DNA from: Cristatella mucedo
Taxonomy: Eukaryota; Bryozoa; Phylactolaemata; Cristatellidae
Direction: 5' to 3'
NCBI GenBank assembly: GCA_009760855.2
Contig: WPIO01000073.1
Coordinates: 1,537,501-1,601,500, forward strand
DNA: 64,000 nt
Below the pieces are notes generated by a model. It ran no database searches, was not told where the DNA came from, and was given only the letters and a program-made list of their open reading frames with translations. This document shows, in pieces, positions 1-21,157 of the stretch. Position numbers and translations under genes: made by a program. Position 1 is the stretch's first letter. Each line of letters begins with the position of its first letter.

Positions 1-149
1 CCCCGCCGTCTGGCACGGTGAAGGAGGATCACGGACAGAGAGCATTTCGTGCGAACGAACGGTTTTAAATGATCTAAAAGGGTGGCTCGAGGTACCGCGG
101 TAGCGAGTAAACGTCATTTGAAGGCCATTCCTCCTTCCGATGCTTGCAG

Positions 150-1063
150 ACGTATTTCCACTCAATGCTCGGGCAAATTGATGCCTACGTCATCCAAGCT
201 ATGGTCGCACTTCTGCTGCTTATGGTTTCTGTACTGGCCAGTCTCGTCGAGTATGGCGTTAACCGCAGCCACTGGATAGATATTGTAGCAGGTGATGCTA
301 TAGGACTCGCCATCGCAGCGTACTCGGTAAGTTGTAGCAGTGAAGAAATGGCGCAGTATTGGAAAAGCTTATTGACATGCAAGAGTAATTTATGAATCTA
401 TCTTGCGTCACTGTTTGACCAAATTGTTACTTCAATAGTACCCCGGATAGTTCTATGCGCGACAGGACCCGTTTAGCCGAATGTTAAGGTGGTTGCTCTT
501 CACAACACAGTTCACGGGTTTGATTCCGGCAGCACGCAACTCTGTATTGCTTTCTGCAAGTGGGAGTGATAGCCGCTTATGCGCCTGCCTCTAAGTAAGC
601 GAGGCTATTTATTCAGCTGACTTGTGAGCTGCCGATGCGAGATTTGCTATCAAATTTATTTATGGCATCCCTGCCTAGATGCTTTTTTGCTAGTCCTTCA
701 AATATTTAAGCCGTAGCAGAAGAGACATAAAAAACCTCGAGGTGAAAAATATGGGTGACAGCTTGATATATAAGATAACAGTAATATCTAGATTGTATAT
801 GTAGGAATAGCGCTATACTACTTTCAATATTCTGCTAAATGTGGCACAGCCGTGATTTGTGTTGTTCCTTTAAACAATTGAATGAGCTTTTCTCTCTCCA
901 GGTTGCTGTGGTGAACTGTTTTCACGAGCGCGTGACCCCGACAGTCAAGGCTGAAAAGTATTCAGTCGAAGTGCAAGTAAATCTGGAAAGCGCTCCGCAG
1001 TCTCAGGTAGGACAGCCAGGCTACGGCTCTGATGCATTGGCAGCTTCGATTGGCAGCTGCTGA
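150..1063 (+). CDS. PAP2-superfamily (phospholipid phosphatase / PLPPR-like) protein, last two exons
   Basis: Two exons join in phase 0: 150-326 (59 codons, after TTGCAG, before GTAAGT) and 902-1063 (53 codons plus TGA, after a pyrimidine-rich CCAG). The first holds a hydrophobic span (LLLLMVSVLASL) and then EYGVNRSHWIDIVAGDAIG, which resembles the third PAP2 phosphatase motif (SR-x-H-xxx-D) and the final transmembrane helix of PLPP/PLPPR proteins. The His and Asp of that motif are there, but the Arg after Ser is Leu and the spacing to His is longer, which points to a PLPPR-like, possibly non-catalytic member. After the splice the chain continues AVVNCFHERV, a short hydrophilic C-tail. If the GTAGGA at 1010 is used as a donor, the end would lie further on. 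Upstream exons are outside the window. The 575-bp intron shows nothing notable. Family assignment rests on motif resemblance only. Confidence 0.6.
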
Positions 1064-1806
1064 TGCTTCGACAGATAGGAAACAGCTTTGACATGCGCTC
1101 GTTTTGATCACCTTTAAATATTGCATCGATAACACGCTAGAACTATTTAGAGCTAAAATAAATATTTCTTTCTCGCAATGCTTACTACAGAAGAGTGAAT
1201 TCGTGGCGATCCAAGAGTACATGGCGTAGCGAGGTAGTTTGGACACGCAAGTGAACTAGGTGGTTTCCGGAAGCGGAGCGAGTCCCGCCGAATACAATTC
1301 GAGCTCCAGCCGGTCCGGCCGCCGAAGCGCGCCGCGGAGCGAGCAGCTATTAGTTCATCGCTTGAAGGATGTGGCGAACGCTCGCTGTCACCGGACTGGC
1401 TTAGCGAAGACGCTCTGCCGACATCGAATGGGCCTTTTCTTTACCAATTTATGCAAAGCCGCTGATTTTATTGCTATTCCTAATCTATAGACGCTGCTAC
1501 GGATGCAACCAAAGTAGGCAGCTGGCAGCTACATTCATCTGCTAGTGAACTACAGCGAATGCGAAAGAGATCAAGGAAGAGATGCGAACGGAGCAGCAGG
1601 GGTAGTGCCGCAGCGCGGCGGCAGTTGGGTCACTTTCGCTAGAGCAGATTCGAGTCCGTATACAAGATTCACTTGCTTCGATCTTTCTGACGGCTGTATC
1701 TAGCTGGGCCTTGCCTTAACCTCTTTCCTCGATGCAGTGCTCGAATCTCATTGGGCGGTCCTTGAATACGAGGTCGTCACTGTATCTAGAGTGACTCACT
1801 CTGGAT
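1064..1806. other. intergenic, nothing recognised
   Basis: Follows the PAP2 stop codon. A 76-codon ORF (1260-1490, +) is rich in Ser/Arg and looks like chance coding in GC-rich DNA. I see no repeat copy, RNA gene or conserved motif here. Confidence 0.4.
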
Positions 1807-1981
1807 CAGCGGTTCTTAACCGGTGGGTCGTGACCCCTTTGGGGGTCGAATGACCCTTTCACAGGGGTCGCGTTAGACGCTCAAAAAACACGCATTTCCA
1901 CATTTTGCACAAAATAACTGTATGGCTAGGGGTCGCCACAACGTGAGGAACTGTCTTAAGGGTCGCGACATTATTAAGGTT
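1807..1981 (+). mobile_element. hAT MITE, SPIN-like, right end lost
   Basis: The left end reads CAGCGGTTCTTAACC, followed by GGGTCGTGACCCCTTTGG and then ACCCTTTCACAGGGGTCGC. The right half contains GGGGTCGCCACAACGTGAGG and AACTGTCTTAAGGGTCGCG, then AAGGTT where the matching terminal repeat should begin. This order and wording match the non-autonomous SPIN/URR1-type hAT elements known from mammals and some invertebrates. About ten bases of the right terminal repeat are missing, replaced by the (TAA)n tail of the adjoining LINE-A copy. It has no coding capacity. Confidence 0.75.
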
Positions 1982-3113
1982 AATAATAATAATACTATTA
2001 TACTTGATAAAGCGCTCTCAGATAACTCAATCTCTTTCCAGGCGCTTTACATTTGCTGCAAAGGGAAATGGAATTGAATGGTAAGTAAAATCATGCTTAA
2101 AAACAAACAAAATGAATAACATGGTTAGGAGTGACATGCACAGGGTCAGCATGCAAATGTGGTTAGTGGCAGCATGCACAGTGTCAGAACGCATAAGCAC
2201 GTGAAGGACGAATCACAGGGACCCACTAAATGCTGTCCTAAATAGGTGTGTTTATAAGTTTCTTTTAAATGTGGTTAGGTCAGGGGATGTTCTGACGTAG
2301 GTCGGGAGGGAGTTCCAGGCCTTGGGAGCATACGAACTAAATGCACGGTCTCCAAAGGATTTGAGGTTTGTACGAGGTATTGGTAGACTGTTGGATTCCG
2401 AAAAGTGGGTGGTACGATGCTTGGCCTGATGGGGGAGTATATCTGACAGATAGGCTGGAGCCATAGAATGAAGGGACCTAAAAGTGAGCGACAAAACCTT
2501 GAAGCCAATCTGTTGCTTGACTGGTAGCCAGTGCAGGTCGGCGAGAAGTGGAGTAATGTGGCAACTGCGACGCTCACGACAGACAAGCCTAGCTGCAGGG
2601 TTTTGCAGTAGCTGCAATCGCCTGATCGCACATGCTGGTAGGCCAGTAAGCAGTGAGTTGCAGAAGTCGAGGCGGGTTGTCACGAATGCATGGACCAGCT
2701 TAGACGTGGTATCCTTATCTAAACAAGCCCGAATTTTAGCAATGTTATGAAGCTAAAAATAGGCAGATTTGACCGTGGAGCTGATATGGTCGTCTAACGA
2801 GAGGTCGCTTTGGAATATGACATCTAGATTTCGAGCTGATTCGACAGGAGATATGCTGGGAGAGCCAATTTTGAGAGACAGCCTTTCCAATCTCTGAATC
2901 ACACTGGGTTAGCCCATAACTAGTCAGTTAGTTTTATCATCGTTTAGTTTTAGAAAATTTGCTGCCATCCATGTGCTGATGTTGTCAATGCATGCAGCAA
3001 GTGAGTTTAGAGAATTTGAGGTGCTCGAAGGCTGGGAGGGATCAAAGCAAAGGTACAACTGAGTGTCATCCGTATTGAAGTGAAAGCCTAGATTGTGCTT
3101 GAGAACCAGAGAG
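1982..3113 (-). mobile_element. LINE-A (CR1/Rex-like non-LTR retrotransposon), 3' part with RT C-terminus
   Basis: On the minus strand the element ends at 1982 in (TTA)n after the LINE-A tail motif (GCGCTTTATCAAG). Reading inward, the frame at 2252-2683 encodes the usual C-terminal reverse-transcriptase region of animal CR1/Rex-type LINEs (SRLDFCNSLLTGLP form, then LLADLHWLPVKQQI, FRSLHSMAPAYLSDIL, APKAWNSLPT). Further 5' (to about 3113) are FLKLNDDKTN and SPVESARNLDVIF, with a few stops. The copy is 5'-truncated and inactive. It is the reference copy for the other LINE-A pieces here. Confidence 0.88.
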
Positions 3114-3284
3114 CTCTAGATAGAAACAGGACGGCGGAGCCGCTTTCCCACTTACACACTGACCAGGAGTCTTTGTTCCGCAGACACCTGATTCTGACTG
3201 CTCGGAGAGGGCTGTGGCCGTCTAATAAATGTGGCCATTTGCTCTAATGAACTCTGCTCGCCCGAGTAGGGCGAATGGTTTTCT

Positions 3285-3335
3285 GTGGAATATATGTATC
3301 TCCGTCTGTAACTCCACACAAAACGACAAAGACTG
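3285..3335 (-). mobile_element. LINE-B 3'-UTR end, short fragment
   Basis: GTATCTCCGTCTGTAACTCC followed by CAAAGACTGTG is the reverse of the terminal LINE-B 3' UTR seen complete at 20887-21157. Only about 50 bp remain. Confidence 0.55.
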
Positions 3336-3777
3336 TGCGAGTGGACTGAAGTGGCGCGCGATATCTGGGCTACTGTTTTGCTGCAGTATTTATCAAAGTC
3401 AACACAACCGATCATTATCTACTTACGTTCTTCCTACAATTAAAGTAGGTAAGAACAGGCGCCGCAAGACCTAAAATCAAGATTAGTGTACCAGCACTTC
3501 GTGATCCGGCATATGGGTTCGTAAAGTGCAGCAGGCAAACCTTTATTGGCCGCAGCGAACGGAGGCCAAGTCCGCCGCGGCTCCTCTGCCGCTTTTAAAA
3601 TGAGGCTATATAATTGTCGGCTGATCATTTCTTGTTTCCTGTGGAAAACTAACGGTTTAGCGACGGCATTGAGCCGACGGTGGCGTTACGCTGCAGTCGA
3701 AGCGAGCAGCCACGATATCTATTTTCTCTCGAGTACGCTGCGACTCGACCGCACGACGCAGTTCTAGCTAAAACGCT

Positions 3778-3780
<3 letters not shown>

Positions 3781-3830
<50 letters not shown>

Positions 3831-3831
3831 T
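3781..3831. repeat. hexanucleotide repeat (GGCGTC)n, about 8 units
   Basis: Perfect tandem GGCGTC units in a GC-rich stretch. They create artificial poly-Arg ORFs on both strands. Confidence 0.95.
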
Positions 3832-4244
3832 AGGAGTAACGTGCGTCCAGCGTCGCTCTGGGCACCGCGGGTCCCGCTCAGACATCGCACTCAGTGTGCC
3901 GCAGCGCCGCGCACTGCCTTCGCCGTGCTCTCGCCTTTTAGCAGGCTTCGTTCCGGTTCGACCAAGTTGACGACGACGGTCCGTCGCAGGAGTTCCCTCA
4001 TCGAGCGAGGCGTCCCGGCAAAGGAAAGGACGCGCGCAGCGACGGCGCCTGGAAGAGCTCGTTCCAGAAAGATCTGACCAGGTGGGCCAGCCGCGACGAG
4101 TAGGACGTGTCCGCGACGTCTTGTGGCATCGCGCGCCCTCGTCCGGCAAGACAGCGGACGGTGACAGGCGAGGACTAGCCGCTGGCAGCTCCCAGCAGCA
4201 GCAGCAGGCCCCGCCGCCGCTCGTTCACTTGCTTTCGCCGCGCG

Positions 4245-5015
4245 ATGGCACATGCGGTCGTTGCGGGCGGCAGTCGCGCCTTGGCACTAGTCTGCTCGCT
4301 CTGCAGGTCTCTTGCAATGTACAAGAAAAAATTCAGCGACAAATGGCCCAAATCGGCTGATGCGGACGCCGTCGACAGGCACTTCCACGACCGCTTCCCG
4401 GCGCGATGCGGCGGCGCAGGCGCCCGGCTCGAGCGGCGGCCATCCGACGCGGAAGGGCAGCAAGACTGCGGCGTTGAGGTCGCCGTCGTACGTCAGGCGG
4501 CAAGGAGTAAAGGTCAGGCGGCGTGGTGCGAAGGCCGCCGAGTGGCAGACGGCGAACCGGTGGCGCCCGAGCCTGGCTCGATTGCCGGGCGCGAGCGGCG
4601 AGCTAACTGCATTCGCGGAAGCTGCGGTCAAAAGTCGCCAGCGGACCGCGGCGAATCGCATCGGGCGGCGGCGACGACGACGACGACGAACGGCGCCACC
4701 AGCGGTGCGACGGAGCGCGCTCGCGGCGTCGGCCCGCCGCAGCCGCCCGCAGACGCCTCGAGTGCCGGGAAAGGTCGCGGCGGCGGCAGCCGCAGCAAAG
4801 GTTCGCCGCAGTCGTCTGGCGGTCGCGCCGAAGCTGCTGTGGGCGCTGACGCGAGTCACCTGTCCCCGGCCGCCGCAGCCCGCTCGCGGCCTTCGCTGCC
4901 ACCCGTCGAGCCGTTTTCGGCATCTGTCAGTGGGATAAGTTTAACCGCCGGCACTTCCGAGCGCGCAGTCGACGAACGCTCGAGCGGACGTGACGACCAA
5001 ACTCAACACGCAGGA

Positions 5016-5068
<53 letters not shown>

Positions 5069-5189
5069 CCTACCGCCACCGCCGCCGCCTTTGCCGTCCG
5101 CGGGACTTCTACCGACAACATCTGCCTTTCGGATGCAGAGCCGTTTGTTGAACAGCGCGGCCGCTTCTGCTGCCCTTGCTAAGCACTGA
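4245..5189 (+). CDS. doubtful GC-rich ORF, 314 codons, Ala/Arg/Pro-rich
   Basis: An open frame from ATG at 4245 to TGA at 5187. It starts with a weakly hydrophobic stretch, then low-complexity Ala/Arg/Gly, then a long poly-Pro run made by a (GCC)n microsatellite near 5018-5080, and ends NSAAASAALAKH. I recognise no domain. The homologous block at 20700-20900 does not keep the frame, arguing against selection on this protein. Overlapping frames are nearly as long, as expected in GC-rich DNA. I consider it most likely not a gene; it could be a 5'-leader or island sequence. Confidence 0.12.
5018..5090. repeat. (GCC)n trinucleotide microsatellite
   Basis: About 17 GCC units followed by impure units, in CpG-rich DNA. 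Confidence 0.95.
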
Positions 5190-6022
5190 CGCGAAAGCGC
5201 ACTGGATTCAGACTGGAGCGGCGAACGGATTGGCGCATGTGACAGGAAGACCGCGAGCTGAGTAGGGCGGCGGCAGGGTGGAGTGTCGTCTGTCCGCGAT
5301 CTCGACTGTCTCGTGGTACAGCTACGTGCCGCAAGCCGGCAAACTGCGTGCCGTTCGGAATCTCGCGGATTCGCAAGTTGACGGAAACCTTTACTAGTGC
5401 GTCGCTTGCGTTTGCATTGTAATTGTGCCGAGCTCCGGTACTCCGGCTAAGGAGGCTATATCCGAGCAGCTCAGTCGCAGCTGACCACGGAGCGAGCGCA
5501 CCTCTGCGAAAACGATGGTATATAAATGAATTATATATTATATTATATTATATGTTATGGTTTCTGCTTCCGCTGAGGCTTACCGCACTCTCCATCGATT
5601 AATCAATCAAGGCATCGATCTATCTATCTATAGTATACAACAAACTGCAGTCGCACGTGACCTCGAATTTGCCTGCTTAGCCTAAGGGCTTAGGATCAGC
5701 TCTAGGGAATGCTAAAAATCGAAGGCGATGGGAACCAAGTCATCTAGCAGAATGTTAAAAATCAGCCGCTTCGCTCGAGGTTGCTCTAACACGGGTCCTC
5801 AATGGAGCTTAATGGGCAATATCTATAGAACTTGAAGCTCCAACCTTTCGGCAAAGGCCTTCCAGACACCGAAGGGACTCTGAAGGCTGTCGGGGATATA
5901 AGGGTGATGACCGCAAACGTTGTTCAGACCGGAAATAACTCCGTATTTATAAAGGAAATATTGAGGTTGCCACACTGGCGCACATTCTGTGCTGACATTT
6001 GGGTTCTCTAGAGATGGGATAG
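5190..6022. other. no gene seen; AT-rich spacer
   Basis: Unique-looking sequence with a small TATATTATATTA patch around 5520-5560. No conserved ORF, RNA gene or known repeat recognised. Confidence 0.4.
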
Positions 6023-6192
<170 letters not shown>

Positions 6193-6237
6193 CCATATTT
6201 ATATGAACTGCTGTCTGTGTGGAGCACTGAGTCAACG

Positions 6238-6755
6238 AGGTTTTGTCGCTCAATTTTAGGTCACTTCATTCTTTGGCTCCAGCCTATCTCTCAGATATAC
6301 TCCCCCATCAGGCCAAGCATCGTACCACCCACTTTTTGGAATCCAACAGTCAACAAATACCCCGTACAAACCTCAAATCATTTGGAGAACGTGCATTTAG
6401 TTCGTATGCTCCCAAAGCCTGGAACTCCCTCCCGACCTGCGTCAGAACATCCCGGACCTGACCACATTTAAAAAAAAAATTAAAAACACCTATTTAGGAC
6501 AGCATTTAGTGGGTCCCTGTGATTCGTCCCTGATGTGCTTATGCGTGCTGACACTGTGCATGCTGCCACTAACCACATTTGCATGCTGACCCTGTGCGTG
6601 TCACCCCTAACCATGTTATTCATTTTGTCTGTTTATCAAACATGATTTTACTCACCATCCAATTCCATTTCCCTTTGCAGAAAATGTAAAGTGCCTAGAA
6701 AGAGATTAATTTCGCTGAGAACGCTTTATCAAGTGCATTACTATTATCGGAAACT
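6238..6755 (+). mobile_element. LINE-A 3' end, 5'-truncated
   Basis: Begins near AGGTTTTGTCGCTC, immediately after the (TA)n tract. It encodes [16 protein letters not shown], then the NSLPTCVRTS end of the RT ORF, then the LINE-A 3' UTR (CACTGTGCATGCTGCCAC, ACCATGTTATTCATTTTG) to AACGCTTTATCAAGTG and a short ATTACTATTAT tail. The frame shifts within it. Compare 1982-3113 (opposite strand). Confidence 0.85.
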
Positions 6756-8160
6756 TCTGTGGCGGCTGGCTTTGGACTCGCGGCACCGGCTTTGGACCGA
6801 GCGGCAGGCTTTATCGAATCGGAAATAGCAATTCTTCTTCAATGGGCGGGTCTGCTAGAAAGCGGAAGTCAAGGTAATGCTGTAGCCTCAGTCTGCACGG
6901 GGTGTTCGCCGCGCAGCCCCCTAGGATCTCAAGTGATGAAGAATCATAGTACTCAACCAGAGTGATCATTCGACGCGCACTCGCAGGTCACTTGTCGACT
7001 GGAAGTAGGACATAGTTTCGTCGTTGCTGACGGTCGCAGCAATGACGAAATATTCTTCTCGACTTACAGCAAAATAGCATCCTTGACGTAATCGACCCCA
7101 CTCGTTGAATCATGGGGGACACGTGCACCCGGCCCTGACCCCATGATCCCGCCACTGTGCAGGTCTTAGGGGGGTCTGTCGAGCGGTAGGCTATATACAT
7201 TCAGGTATACCTTTTATTCAAACGACGGCTTCCTGGCGGCTCACTTTCTAATTCTCGCAGACAATTTTCAGACTTAAGGTAGCTATCAAATGTGACACAT
7301 TTTATAATAATAATAATAATAATAATTGCAGTCAGAATAAAAAAGTTTGTAGGGAAGCCTTTCGCAGAGGATTTCAAGGTGAAGCCCAGAACCCGGTGCC
7401 ACGCCCATCGCGGACATTGTTTAGCTCCCGCAGCGCCGAAATCCAGGCATCTTCATTCATTCTCTTGGTCTAGCCGGAGTCCCAGCAACAGTGCTCAGCT
7501 GATTCCTCACCGCCTTGACACAAGTATTTGAAAAACCTGAAAAGACAGTGACCGCGCCAAGAAAATTCAGCAGCCGCAGCAGCGGTTGTCGTGTCTGCCG
7601 CAACGGCGGCGGCGGCAGCACCGGAAGCTCAAGCAGCAGAAGCGGCCGTAGAAGCAGTAGCAACGAGCCTCTTGGATGCTCAGCGGCGCGGATGCTTGCC
7701 AAGAGCGATGACTCCCCGGATCGCTAGATCGAGGAATCGGGTCGAAGAACGGACGGCGATCTGCGACGCGGCAAGAAGGACAAGCTCGCGAAGCGTCGGC
7801 GGTGGCCACTGTTCGTTCGTGAGTCGTCGCTGCAAACGAGCTCGGCTGCCCGACCATCGAATCTCCGCCATCCGAGACAGGCATAGCGTGCCCGCGGCCT
7901 GGTCAGCGGCAGCCATCAGCAGGCGACCTCAAGGTCGCTATCGCTTGCTATCGGACTCGGTTGCTGGCTGTCAGCCGGCGGCCTCATTCACCCGGGTCGC
8001 TGCTGCCGCTGCTGCGACAACGGAACAACTAAAGCGTGCCCTCGCGACTCGTGGATGGCTATTCCTTTCGGAACTCTCTATCTCTCTCTCTCTCTCTCTC
8101 CCTCCCGCAGCGAGCACTTGGTGCAGGAGAAACCCAGCAGCTAGAAACCGCAACTGCTAA
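6756..8160 (+). other. core of the duplicated segment; Ala-rich ORF of unknown nature
   Basis: Includes a (TAA)n patch at 7305-7326 and, from 7561, a frame beginning ENSAAAAAVVVSAATAAAA that stays open to 8158. The matching frame at 22436-22933 is open too, with only a handful of replacements (for example Ser to Pro, Leu to Val, Asp to Glu). No domain is recognised. The long stretch of conservation may reflect recent duplication rather than coding function. A (CT)n run at 8081-8101 follows. Confidence 0.4.
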
Positions 8161-8862
8161 TGGTCGTCTACTTGCCCGCGTCTCCCTGCCCTAACATCTG
8201 TTCGCAGAATATTTAGGAAATTTAATTTCCGTAGATCTAGATTTTGGAAAAAAATCCGCGACTCCCAGCTAACGAAGCCGCTGCTCTTTGCACGCTGACT
8301 TTTGCTGCGAGATTCCCGAGTTGGCGCGAGTAGCTTGCAACGTGCGCGTACCGTTCTGGTGGAATCTAGCCTTAATGTTTGCCGTCATTCGTAGTAGGCG
8401 CAAGCAAATTGTAGTGTTGGCAGCTGTGACCCACCCCTCTCAGTTTCGGTTGCTGTTAGCGCGTGCGAGCACCCGCAAAGCAGCTTTGTCAACAAAAAAT
8501 GCGAGCGCCTCTCTGCATCCTTTACAGCCAACTTCTGCAAATTGCTCATTTCAACTTCGAGAGCGAGTGTAACAACGCACTGGGCGCGCTAGAAGCGCCG
8601 CTAGCCAACGGGCTGCCAATGCGGTAGTATTAGTAATAACAATTATAATAAAGCATTTGATAAAGCGCCCTAGGAGAACCAAATCTCGTTCTTCGCACTT
8701 TACAATCGCTTCAGAGCAAGCTTTGGCAGAAAATGCTCGGCAAGACGAGTAGCGCGTCGCCTTTGAACGATTCCTTGAACAATACCGCAAACGTCAGCAT
8801 AGCTATGACGTGAATTATATCGTAGGGCCAGCATCGACAATATTCCGAACGAACGCACAACC
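8161..8862. other. 5' flank of cdc20 with a LINE-A tail relic (8628-8710, minus)
   Basis: AATAATAAAGCATTTGATAAA then GCGCCCTAGGAGAACC and CGCACTTTACAATCG is a decayed LINE-A/SINE-1 3' end on the minus strand. The remaining sequence up to the cdc20 start presumably holds its promoter, but I see no clear TATA box; a TATA-less promoter is inferred only. Confidence 0.45.
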
Positions 8863-19367
<10,505 letters not shown>

Positions 19368-20204
19368 CGATAGTGGTGCTAAATGAAATCGGCGTTAAGT
19401 TATTTGTCATACATGTTGTGTAGGCGTGGCAGATGCCATTCCTGACGAACCGGCGTCTTGCTGCCCAACTGTTTCCAGCTAAGATTGGAACAAGTGTTTG
19501 TCACCTGAATAGTAACTGAAGTTTTTTCGATACAAACAGTTCATCATTGTTAATTAATGTGCATCCGTGGGGCAGGCAAACGTAGCAGCATTATTTATTT
19601 GCTGTCATGTTGTGCTCGTGGTCGCACATATTGTGCCCGTCTTGACCGTTAGAATGTATAAATCATAAAGTTGAACAATGAAATCATGTTGTTTTGGACA
19701 ATATACTTATTGTATCCTTAACTGAACTTGCTGCTATTAAGTATCGTCGCAATGTGTGTGTGCTTTACTTCATGCAAGCCAAGTACAAGCCGATGAGAAA
19801 GTGTCGTCGATAAAGAGGTGGATATATAAGGAGTTTTGTTCAAACTGAACAGAAGTCAATACCTATATAAGTATGTCAAGGCACTGTTCTTACTATTGCT
19901 GCTCAACGATGTTAGGACATAAAGGGTTGCTAACCCTGTCCCGCGTTGGTCTCCATGTTTATAATATTAAATCTAGCATGCTCTACATGCTCGGCCAACG
20001 TATCAATCGATGGGTATTAGTAAAAGCTCGAGCAGGGGAAAGAACGCTTCCTTTCCCTCGGGATGCAGTCGCGATTGGCTACGACCGATTTGCATATAGC
20101 TCAAAAAACGTCGAGCAGCATTCTTGATGGTAAGCTCTTGAGTCGATTTTGCAGCCGGCAATTCTCGATTGCTCATCGGACATCACAACAGCTCTTCTGT
20201 CCGT
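19368..20204. other. 3' flank of cdc20
   Basis: Immediately follows the TAA stop codon. I noticed no canonical AATAAA in the first 500 bp, so the polyadenylation site is uncertain. ORFs here have no recognisable motif. Confidence 0.4.
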
Positions 20205-20330
20205 ATATGCCTACCGAAAGCCGCGTAGGCTTTGAGTGAGCTCTACAAAAAATCTCCTGATTAAAACCCACCCAGTCTTTGTGTCTCAGTGAAGTTACAG
20301 GCGGAGGTACACCACATTACGTGGATACGT
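20205..20330 (+). mobile_element. LINE-B 3'-UTR fragment
   Basis: CCTACCGAAAGCCGCGTAGG, GAGTGAGCTCTACAAAA, CCCAGTCTTTGTGTC and GTTACAGGCGGAGGTAC match the distal LINE-B 3' UTR. Confidence 0.65.
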
Positions 20331-20886
20331 CTATATAAATGAGTCCACCAATTCAACGCCACTGTGACGCTCCGCGTAGGTGAGAGGAGCGGCACAAAAG
20401 GCTTTAAAAGGCTAAACCTTGAAAATCCAGAATGAGTTAGAAGTCCTCGACCACTGTCAGAGAGAAAATAAGCAGCGTTTCCTCACTAGAGCTTTGGCTA
20501 GATGGCCGGATGGAGAGCTTGAGAAAGCTTGAAATCGCGCCCCCTTTTTCGCACGTCCTCGAGACCATAGCGAAACTGCTCGCCAGGCAGGCCCGCGATC
20601 TCGTCCAAGAAGACAGGCGACAAACGAGGACTAGCCACTAGCGGCCGCAACAGCCCTCAGCAGCGTCGCTGCAGCAGCCACCGCTGCTCGTTCGCTTGTT
20701 CTCGGCGCGATGGCGCCTGCGGGCGGCAGTCGCGCCTTAAATGTACAGGAAAAACTTCGAGAAAAAACGACAAATCGGCCAAATTGGCTGCCGCGATTGT
20801 CATCGACAGACCCTTCTACGACAGCTTCCCGGTACGACGCGGCGGAGCAGGCGGCCGACCCGAACGGCCGTCCGACTTGGAGTGCG

Positions 20887-21157
20887 ACGACATCTACTCT
20901 CCAACTGCCGACTATGGCACATCTTTTTCAGCGGTCCTGAACTGCTACTTCTATACTACTCACTACCTCAACTGCTCTCCTAACTCTGCTATGCTTCCCA
21001 CTTTCTCTTTGTTGCGTGAGACGAAGTCTGTTGGCTACCGAATGCGTACCGAAAGCCGCTTAGGCTGTGAGTGCGCTATACAAAACTCTCCTGCGTAACG
21101 CCCACATGGTCTTTATGACTTTGTGGAGTTACTGACGGAGATACATTACATTACATT
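20887..21157 (+). mobile_element. LINE-B 3'-UTR solo copy with target-site duplication
   Basis: The best preserved LINE-B 3' end here, from ACGACATCTACTCTCC to GGAGATACATTACATTACAT. It is flanked by AGTGCG at 20881-20886 and 21158-21163, a likely 6-bp target-site duplication. The paralogous site in copy 1 (near 4450-4470) lacks the insertion, so it came after the duplication. Confidence 0.85.

Noticed and set aside
2484-2750. plus-strand ORF across LINE-A
   Set aside because: Shadow of the minus-strand RT frame; the same applies to plus-strand ORFs at 31779 and 40960.
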